A stretch of 10,947 bases of DNA from an uncultured Clostridia bacterium (lineage in GTDB: Bacteria; Bacillota; Clostridia; TANB77; CAG-508), in NCBI GenBank assembly GCA_947599995.1, contig CANQFW010000046.1, positions 1 through 10,947 on the forward strand, written 5' to 3'. A program made the position numbers and the translations under genes. The notes beneath the pieces are model-generated. The model worked only from the letters and a program-made list of their open reading frames with translations, did not search any database and had not been told where the DNA came from. Below are positions 6,570-10,947 of this stretch, one piece after another; position 1 is the stretch's first letter; each line of letters starts with the position of its first letter.

Positions 6570-7217
6570 ATGAAAAATAAAAAAACAAAAAAAGATGAAT
6601 CCTCCCTGAAATGGGTAATAGAATCTTTTATATTAACTTTTATACTATCAGGAGTATCGTCATATATTTCCTCAAATGGTGTATCAAAATTAAATATATT
6701 CCTAGCTATACTAATATTAATATTTGTAATATTTATAGGAATAATATTTGATATTATAGGAGTTGCAGTTACAGTTGCAGCGCCAAGTGACTTCCATGCG
6801 AAAGCAACTAAAAAAGTAAGTGGTGCAACAAAATCCATTAAGCTAATAAAAAATGCAACAAAGGTAGCAAGCGTATGTTCAGATGTAGTAGGAGATATAT
6901 GTGGAGTATTAAGTGGAGCAATAAGTGCTATGGCATCTATAAGGATTTCACAAATGTTTTCAGTTTCAAGTAACATTCAGTTTATTGTTAGTGCATTAGT
7001 TGCGGCTTTAACAGTCAGTGGTAAAGCATATGGAAAAAATATTGCGAAAAATAATTCAACCAAAATTGTTCACTATGTGGGAATATTTCTAGATAAAGTA
7101 AAAATATTCAATATAAAAAAATATCTTGACAAAATAAAACAAAAAATGACGAAAAATAACTTTTTATGTAGAATAATGACGATAAATATTGAAAAATGCG
7201 ATAAAAATAGAAATTAA
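6570..7217 (+). CDS. oapA: OLE-associated membrane protein OapA
   Basis: This 215-residue protein has four predicted membrane segments: about 14-33, 42-70, 103-125 and 136-152. The basic N-terminus (KNKKTKK) and basic C-terminal tail (about 175-198, rich in Lys) are expected on the cytoplasmic side and would suit RNA contact. FDIIGVAVTVAAPSDFHAKA (60-79) and CSDVVGDICG (103-112) are the signature regions. The latter contains D105-x3-D109, the DxxxD motif described for OapA. Relatives are often auto-annotated as CorB-like or DUF21 magnesium transporters, but no CBS domains are present and the protein is much shorter. OapA dimers bind OLE RNA and bring it to the membrane; the gene directly downstream of a 600-nt structured RNA is the expected arrangement. 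The start ATG is the first in frame and depends on the hairpin-displaced ribosome binding site. Confidence 0.85.
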   Translation: MKNKKTKKDESSLKWVIESFILTFILSGVSSYISSNGVSKLNIFLAILILIFVIFIGIIFDIIGVAVTVAAPSDFHAKATKKVSGATKSIKLIKNATKVASVCSDVVGDICGVLSGAISAMASIRISQMFSVSSNIQFIVSALVAALTVSGKAYGKNIAKNNSTKIVHYVGIFLDKVKIFNIKKYLDKIKQKMTKNNFLCRIMTINIEKCDKNRN

Positions 7218-7220
7218 CTA

Positions 7221-7249
7221 TTGCAAAAATGATAAAAATGTAGTATATT
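7221..7249 (+). promoter_or_regulatory. Possible promoter before the 98-residue ORF
   Basis: TTGCAA (7221-7226), a 17-nt spacer and TATATT (7244-7249) lie immediately after the oapA stop. A TATTAT at 7246-7251 is an alternative -10. The boxes are acceptable, but similar ones occur by chance in such AT-rich DNA; readthrough from oapA is equally possible. Confidence 0.4.
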
Positions 7250-7283
7250 ATTATAGTTGCTAAAGGTGATGGAAGGGGGAAAC

Positions 7284-7580
7284 GTGAAAACATTTTTCGA
7301 TGGAGTATTTATGAATAAAGAGCGTTTACAAGATGAAGGAATAAAATACCCCATAAAGCTAGAATATTATAAAACATCAATAGAAGAAGAAAATGTTGAA
7401 AATAAATATGGAATTGAAATTACTAAAACAGAGTATTTAAAAGACAATGTAAAGATAGAAACAAAGGAATTGAGAAACGTAACAAACAATATGCTAGAGC
7501 AAGAAAGAATACTTAAAATATTAATAAAAAACGAAGTTACTCCGGTGGGGTTAGAAGATGTAATAGCAGAATTAGTATAA
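7284..7580 (+). CDS. Small conserved-type hypothetical protein, DUF6514-like
   Basis: This is a 98-residue soluble protein without signal peptide, membrane helix or cysteine motif. It is acidic and charged, with an N-terminal FFDGVFMNKERLQDEGIKYPIKLEYYKT segment, a central beta-like stretch (YGIEITKTEY) and a C-terminal helix ending in NEVTPVGLEDVIAEL. The layout resembles a family of unknown function found in Clostridia that I recall as DUF6514; I could not check this. GTG at 7284 is chosen as the start because GGAAGGGGGA (7271-7280) lies directly upstream. An ATG at 7269 would add five residues but has a poorly spaced ribosome binding site. It lies 66 nt after oapA on the same strand and is followed by a terminator, so it may be the last gene of the OLE-oapA transcript. 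Function unknown. Confidence 0.75.
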   Translation: MKTFFDGVFMNKERLQDEGIKYPIKLEYYKTSIEEENVENKYGIEITKTEYLKDNVKIETKELRNVTNNMLEQERILKILIKNEVTPVGLEDVIAELV

Positions 7581-7590
7581 GAAAATTGAA

Positions 7591-7618
7591 GGGGATAGAG
7601 TAAGAACTATCCTTTTTT
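7591..7618 (+). terminator. Rho-independent terminator
   Basis: GGATAG (7593-7598) pairs with CTATCC (7607-7612) around an 8-nt loop, followed directly by six T residues; flanking G·T pairs extend the stem to 7591. It starts 10 nt after the stop codon of the 98-residue ORF and would end the OLE-oapA unit. Confidence 0.8.
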
Positions 7619-7657
7619 ATATTATAGGAAAGTTCTCTGAACTTCCTATAATATAAA
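7616..7657. repeat. Long near-perfect palindrome (19-bp stem)
   Basis: TTTATATTATAGGAA (7616-7630) pairs with TTCCTATAATATAAA (7643-7657); the inner GTTC/GAAC continues the stem past one bulged A to a TCT loop. It begins inside the T run of the preceding terminator, so the two structures overlap. The stem is much longer than a terminator needs and no T run follows it. Confidence 0.75.
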
Positions 7658-7663
7658 GCATTC

Positions 7664-7694
7664 CACAGAAAAATTGTTATACAATTTTTCGCGG
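7664..7694. repeat. Second palindrome
   Basis: GAAAAATTGT (7668-7677) pairs with ACAATTTTTC (7681-7690) around a TAT loop. Outside it CCAC/CGCGG can partly extend the stem, as if an original TCCGCG...CGCGGA closing helix had decayed. Confidence 0.6.
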
Positions 7695-7765
7695 ACGAAC
7701 AAAGACGCGGACTTTAAAATGTCATAAATAGCGAAAATGTAAATAATGTCCGCTTTTGTTCTTTT
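7691..7765 (+). repeat. Third stem-loop with duplicated GCGGAC
   Basis: GAACAAAGACGCGGAC (7697-7712) pairs imperfectly with GTCCGCTTTTGTTC (7748-7761), followed by TTTT. The hexamer GCGGAC occurs twice (7691-7696 and 7707-7712), and either copy can pair with GTCCGC at 7748-7753. TTTTCGC (7686-7692) can also pair with GCGAAAA (7731-7737). The G+C-rich stems stand out in a very AT-rich background. Confidence 0.6.
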
Positions 7766-7915
7766 GGGTTATATGTATAAATTAGAATAAATTTTTATAA
7801 TTATTTTCTTTTAATATAATTTAATTGTTGAATTTTGGCACTACTAGTTAATGTATTACATTAGAAAAAAAGTAATAAACAACAAATTTTATTATTAAAT
7901 AATTTATGGTAACAA
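7766..7915. other. AT-rich spacer upstream of topA with a TAATGTA palindrome
   Basis: About 150 nt of AT-rich sequence without an ORF. The only structure I see is TAATGTA-T-TACATTA (7849-7863), a perfect 7-bp inverted repeat 53 nt upstream of the topA -35 box. It could be a regulator site; in such sequence chance is also plausible. Confidence 0.35.
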
Positions 7916-7944
7916 TTGACTTTTAATCAAAATGTATATATAAT
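7916..7944 (+). promoter_or_regulatory. Promoter of topA (consensus sigma-A)
   Basis: TTGACT (7916-7921), a 17-nt spacer and perfect TATAAT (7939-7944); a second TATAAT overlaps at 7946-7951. Start would be near 7951, giving a short leader with AAAGGAG (7967-7973) six bases before the ATG. Confidence 0.8.
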
Positions 7945-7979
7945 CTATAATGCAAATTTACGAATGAAAGGAGCAGCAA

Positions 7980-9995
7980 ATGGCAGATAAATTAATAATA
8001 GTTGAGTCGCCAGCGAAAGCAAATACAATAAAAAAATTCTTGGGAGGAAATACAAAAGTAATTGCTTCAATGGGACACATAAGAGATTTACCCAAGTCAA
8101 AACTTGGAGTTGATATAGAAAATGATTTTGAACCACAATATATAAATATTAGAGGAAAAGGAAACTTAATAAAAGAATTAAAAAAAGATGCAAAAACAGC
8201 CAAAAAGGTATACCTTGCAACTGACCCTGACCGTGAAGGGGAAGCAATTGCATGGCATTTGGCAAATTTATTAGATGTAGATCATAAAAAGATTACAAGA
8301 GTTACATTTAATGAAATTACAAAAAACGCAGTACAAAATGCAATAAAAAGTCCAAGAGAAATAGACCAAAATTTAGTAGATGCACAACAAGCAAGAAGAG
8401 TTCTAGATAGGATAGTAGGTTATAAAATAAGTCCAGTCCTATGGAAAAAAGTTAGAAGAGGACTATCAGCAGGTCGTGTTCAATCTGTTGCAGTAAAACT
8501 AATTGTAGACAGAGAAGAAGAAATAGAAAAATTCATTCCAGAAGAGTACTGGAATATATATGTTGATCTAACAAAACAAAATAACAAAAAAGTTTTTGAA
8601 GCTAGAGTTGCAAATAAAGATGGGAAAAAACTAGAGATTCATTCAAAACATGAAGTAGAAGAAATTTTAAAAACAATAGAAAGTGCAGAATATATAGTAA
8701 AGGAAGTAAAAAAGGGAGAAAAGAAGAAAAATCCAGCCCCACCATTTACAACAAGTACAATGCAACAGGAAGCATCAAGAAAAATTAATTTTACATTAAA
8801 AAAGACTATGTCTGTTGCTCAGGGATTATATGAAGGAATAAAATTACCAAGTGGTCATACAGGACTTATTACATACATGAGAACAGATTCAACAAGAATA
8901 TCAAATGAAGCAAGAGAAATGGCAAAAGATTACATATTAAACACATATGGAGAAAAATACTACGAAAATAGATATTATAGAACAAATAAAGATGCACAGG
9001 ATGCGCATGAGGCAATAAGACCGGCTCATATTGAACTTACTCCAGATGATATAAAAGAATATTTATCATCAGATCAATATAAATTATATAAGCTTATTTA
9101 CAATAGATTTATGGCAAGCCAAATGGCATCAGCAGTATTTGACACAATGCAAGTTACGATAAAGGCAAACAATTATGAATTAAAAGCAAGCGGGCAAAAT
9201 TTAAAGTTTAAAGGATTTATGACATTATATATAGAAGGAACAGATGAAGCAAAAGAAGAAGAAAAAGGAATGCTTCCAAGTCTAGAAGAAAATGAAAAGT
9301 TAGAAAAACATGAAATAAGGCCTAAGCAGAGCTTTACAGAACCACCTGCAAGATATACAGAAGCAAGTTTAGTAAAGGCACTAGAAGAAAAAGGAATAGG
9401 AAGACCAAGTACTTATTCACCAACAATAACAACAATTCTAGAGAGAAGATATATAGAAAAGGAACAAAAACAACTTGTGCCAACAGAACTTGGAAGAATA
9501 GTAAATAAAATCCTAACAGAGAACTTTACAGATATAGTTAACGAAGAATTCACAGCAAACATAGAAAACAGATTCGATCAAATTTCCGAAGGAAATGAGC
9601 TATGGAAAAATGTAATTAGAGAATTTTATGAACCCTTTATAAAAGAAGTAGAAAAAGTAGAAAACGAACTTGAACATGTTGAAATAAAAGAAAAAGAGTC
9701 AGATGTAGTATGTGAAAAATGTGGAAGAAAAATGGTATATAAATTTGGAAGATTTGGAAACTTTCTAGCATGCCCAGGATATCCGGAATGCAAAAATACA
9801 AAGGCAATTATAGAAGCAATTGATGTTCCATGCCCATGTTGTGGAGGAAAAGTTATTGTTAAAAAATCAAGAAGAGGAAGAAAATTTTATGTGTGCGAAA
9901 ATAATCCTGAAAAATGTGAATATATATCTTGGAATAAACCAAAAGTTGGAGAGATTTGGACACCAGAAAATAAAAAACATCAAGTAAAAAAGTAA
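7980..9995 (+). CDS. topA: DNA topoisomerase I (type IA)
   Basis: This 671-residue enzyme relaxes negatively supercoiled DNA by cutting one strand through a 5'-phosphotyrosine. The Toprim domain opens the protein (LIIVESPAKA with E9; DPDREGE at 82-88, holding the Mg2+-binding acidic residues). SAGRVQSVA (163-171) belongs to the DNA-binding core, and the catalytic tyrosine is Y299 in ITYMRTDSTR. A DAHEAIRP motif and KALEEKGIGRPSTYSPTI follow. The C-terminus carries two four-cysteine zinc ribbons: C578/C581/C598/C604 and C618/C621/C639/C646. Two ribbons and this length fit clostridial TopA. ATG at 7980 has a good ribosome binding site. In Bacillus topA is followed by trmFO; here spoIIE follows instead. 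Regulation by supercoiling is common for topA, but the sequence does not show it directly. Confidence 0.97.
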   Translation: MADKLIIVESPAKANTIKKFLGGNTKVIASMGHIRDLPKSKLGVDIENDFEPQYINIRGKGNLIKELKKDAKTAKKVYLATDPDREGEAIAWHLANLLDVDHKKITRVTFNEITKNAVQNAIKSPREIDQNLVDAQQARRVLDRIVGYKISPVLWKKVRRGLSAGRVQSVAVKLIVDREEEIEKFIPEEYWNIYVDLTKQNNKKVFEARVANKDGKKLEIHSKHEVEEILKTIESAEYIVKEVKKGEKKKNPAPPFTTSTMQQEASRKINFTLKKTMSVAQGLYEGIKLPSGHTGLITYMRTDSTRISNEAREMAKDYILNTYGEKYYENRYYRTNKDAQDAHEAIRPAHIELTPDDIKEYLSSDQYKLYKLIYNRFMASQMASAVFDTMQVTIKANNYELKASGQNLKFKGFMTLYIEGTDEAKEEEKGMLPSLEENEKLEKHEIRPKQSFTEPPARYTEASLVKALEEKGIGRPSTYSPTITTILERRYIEKEQKQLVPTELGRIVNKILTENFTDIVNEEFTANIENRFDQISEGNELWKNVIREFYEPFIKEVEKVENELEHVEIKEKESDVVCEKCGRKMVYKFGRFGNFLACPGYPECKNTKAIIEAIDVPCPCCGGKVIVKKSRRGRKFYVCENNPEKCEYISWNKPKVGEIWTPENKKHQVKK

Positions 9996-10216
9996 ATATA
10001 ATTTTGGAAAATAAAAAATAAATAAAATATTGTTAAAAACTTGTATTTTTCGACAATATATAATAAAATATAAATCAAAAAATAAATAAAGTAAAAGTTG
10101 GTAATACAAAAAAGGCGATATATGTAGAAAACTTTTTTTAACTAACATACTAAAAAAGACAAAAAAATCAAAAGACAAATAGTAAAATGTTATTAAAAAA
10201 AGAAGAGGTGGTAAAA
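9996..10216. other. topA/spoIIE intergenic region
   Basis: 221 nt of AT-rich spacer. It contains the Spo0A-box match and the -10-like TATAAT (10059-10064) described separately. No clear topA terminator is visible: AAAAGTT/AACTTTT can pair weakly across about 30 nt, which is not convincing. Confidence 0.4.
10030..10064 (+). promoter_or_regulatory. Likely Spo0A-controlled promoter of spoIIE
   Basis: TTCGACAA (10049-10056) is the exact reverse complement of TTGTCGAA, the core Spo0A box; on the minus strand it continues as TTGTCGAAAAATA (10044-10056). Just beyond it is TATAAT (10059-10064), overlapping TATATA (10057-10062). TTGTTA (10030-10035) lies 21 nt before TATATA, reminiscent of the unusually long spacing of the Bacillus spoIIE promoter that Spo0A~P activates. 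The box itself is clear; the promoter geometry is inference. Confidence 0.6.
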
Positions 10217-10947
10217 ATGTTTCGAAACATACAAGATAAGATGTTTAGAAATACAAAAGAAGAAGCTAAAAAGAAAACAAGTATATTGGCCAATGTATTC
10301 TCAAAGAAATACATATTGTTATATATAGTAACATTTATGGCATCAACAGTAAATATGACACAAGAAATATCTCCATTTAGTCTAGCAATAGTAGCTGCTG
10401 CTGCAGCAAGCGAAATACCAGTAGTTGCAATAATACTTGCAGGTTTAATTGGTAATATTGTAGGCGCAGGAGGAGCAAGTATTCCCTGTTACATAGTTAC
10501 ACTATTAATATTCTTTGCAAGTTTTCTGATTAAAGAGCCTAGATATAATGAGATAGATAAAAATGAAAAAACAAAATTAGGAAGAAGATTAGTAATCGCA
10601 TCCTTACTAGTAAATATAATTAAAGTTTTCATGTCAGGATTTATGTTATATGACCTTCTTCTTGCTATAACATTTACAATAATAACATTTGTTTTTTACA
10701 AAATATTTGTTAACTCATTAATTGTTTTAGTAGATTTTAACGAAAGAAGGGCTTTTTCAATTGAGGAAGTAATAGGCACCAGTTTACTATTAGCAATTTC
10801 GTTATGTTGCTTTGGGGACTTTAGAATTTTTGGATTTTCAGTAAAAAATGTACTTTCAATATTTATTGTTTTATTACTAGGCTGGAAAAATGGAATACTA
10901 GTAGGGACTGCATCTGGCGTTACAATAGGAGTAACACTTGGAATAAT
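10217..10947 (+). CDS. spoIIE: Stage II sporulation protein E, N-terminal part (cut by window end)
   Basis: The window holds the first 243 residues and ends inside the gene. SpoIIE is a membrane protein phosphatase of about 800 residues that sits at the asymmetric septum and dephosphorylates SpoIIAA, releasing sigma-F in the forespore. The C-terminal PP2C phosphatase domain lies outside the window. The visible part is a short basic cytoplasmic tail (1-30), then repeated hydrophobic helices, with segments typical of the family: EISPFSLAIVAAAAASEIP, AFSIEEVIGTSLLLAISLCCFGDFRIFGFSVKNVLSI and LGWKNGILVGTASGVTIGVTLGI. The ATG follows AGAGGTGG (10204-10211) at five bases. The reading frame stays open to the window end. 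A Spo0A box upstream fits its known early-sporulation control. Its presence indicates a spore former, or a lineage that still keeps spore genes. Confidence 0.92.
   Translation, partial: MFRNIQDKMFRNTKEEAKKKTSILANVFSKKYILLYIVTFMASTVNMTQEISPFSLAIVAAAAASEIPVVAIILAGLIGNIVGAGGASIPCYIVTLLIFFASFLIKEPRYNEIDKNEKTKLGRRLVIASLLVNIIKVFMSGFMLYDLLLAITFTIITFVFYKIFVNSLIVLVDFNERRAFSIEEVIGTSLLLAISLCCFGDFRIFGFSVKNVLSIFIVLLLGWKNGILVGTASGVTIGVTLGI

Noticed and set aside
6557..6976. 139-codon open frame on the minus strand opposite oapA
   Set aside because: It is antisense to a better-supported gene in an AT-rich region, its reading is a mirror of the hydrophobic OapA codons, and it has no ribosome binding site.
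6570..7217. CorB/DUF21-type magnesium transporter
   Set aside because: It is short, lacks CBS domains, and lies beside a large structured RNA; the DxxxD segment fits OapA better.
7958..8203. Minus-strand frames over the topA start
   Set aside because: They overlap the Toprim-coding sequence and the topA ribosome binding site.
9867..10178. 103-codon minus-strand frame over the topA end
   Set aside because: Its composition (Phe/Leu/Tyr runs) is what antisense AT-rich DNA yields; it overlaps the topA zinc ribbon codons and the spoIIE control region.
1..10947. CRISPR array, tRNA, rRNA, insertion sequence or phage genes
   Set aside because: No regularly spaced direct repeats, no cloverleaf with a GTTC arm, no transposase or integrase motifs were seen on either strand.

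Overview
The window is strongly AT-rich and reads like a spore-forming, anaerobic member of the Clostridia. It carries the start of spoIIE (a sporulation gene), a flavodiiron protein paired with rubredoxin (typical anaerobe defence against O2/NO), AAGGAGG-type ribosome binding sites and A/T-ending codons throughout. I see no transposase, phage gene, tRNA, rRNA or CRISPR array. It looks like ordinary chromosome with an unusually large share of non-coding RNA.

Layout. 114-1064 (-): YvcK/CofD-like protein, with a hairpin terminator at the left edge. 1402-2178 (+): MscS-type mechanosensitive channel with its own promoter. 2256-3576 (+): two-gene operon of flavodiiron protein and a 45-residue rubredoxin, the second gene being very short. 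About 3662-3840 (+): a structured intergenic RNA candidate ending in a strong terminator, possibly a raiA-motif RNA. 3901-5748 (-): asparagine synthetase AsnB. About 5860-6480 (+): a long non-coding RNA with its own near-consensus promoter, which I interpret as an OLE RNA. 6570-7217 (+): a four-helix membrane protein with a DxxxD motif that matches the OLE-associated protein OapA. 7284-7580 (+): a small conserved-type hypothetical protein, then a terminator and a run of strong palindromes (7616-7765). 7980-9995 (+): DNA topoisomerase I. 10217-end (+): N-terminal membrane part of SpoIIE, cut by the window edge, with a perfect Spo0A-box match upstream.

The most interesting part is 5825-7217. 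OLE (ornate large extremophilic) RNA is one of the largest and most intricate bacterial non-coding RNAs, and it works as a membrane ribonucleoprotein with OapA. Here the RNA starts from its own extended -10 promoter, divergent from asnB, instead of lying inside a long metabolic operon. The oapA ribosome binding site is separated from its ATG by a perfect AU-rich hairpin, which also contains a five-codon mini-ORF. This suggests that OapA translation is tuned by RNA structure.

The remaining genes are independent housekeeping or stress units: cell envelope and carbon balance (yvcK), osmotic downshock (mscS), O2/NO detoxification (fprA-rubredoxin), asparagine supply (asnB), DNA supercoiling (topA) and commitment to sporulation (spoIIE). 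RNA identities rest on gene context, hand-found helices and recall of family features; no covariance search was possible.
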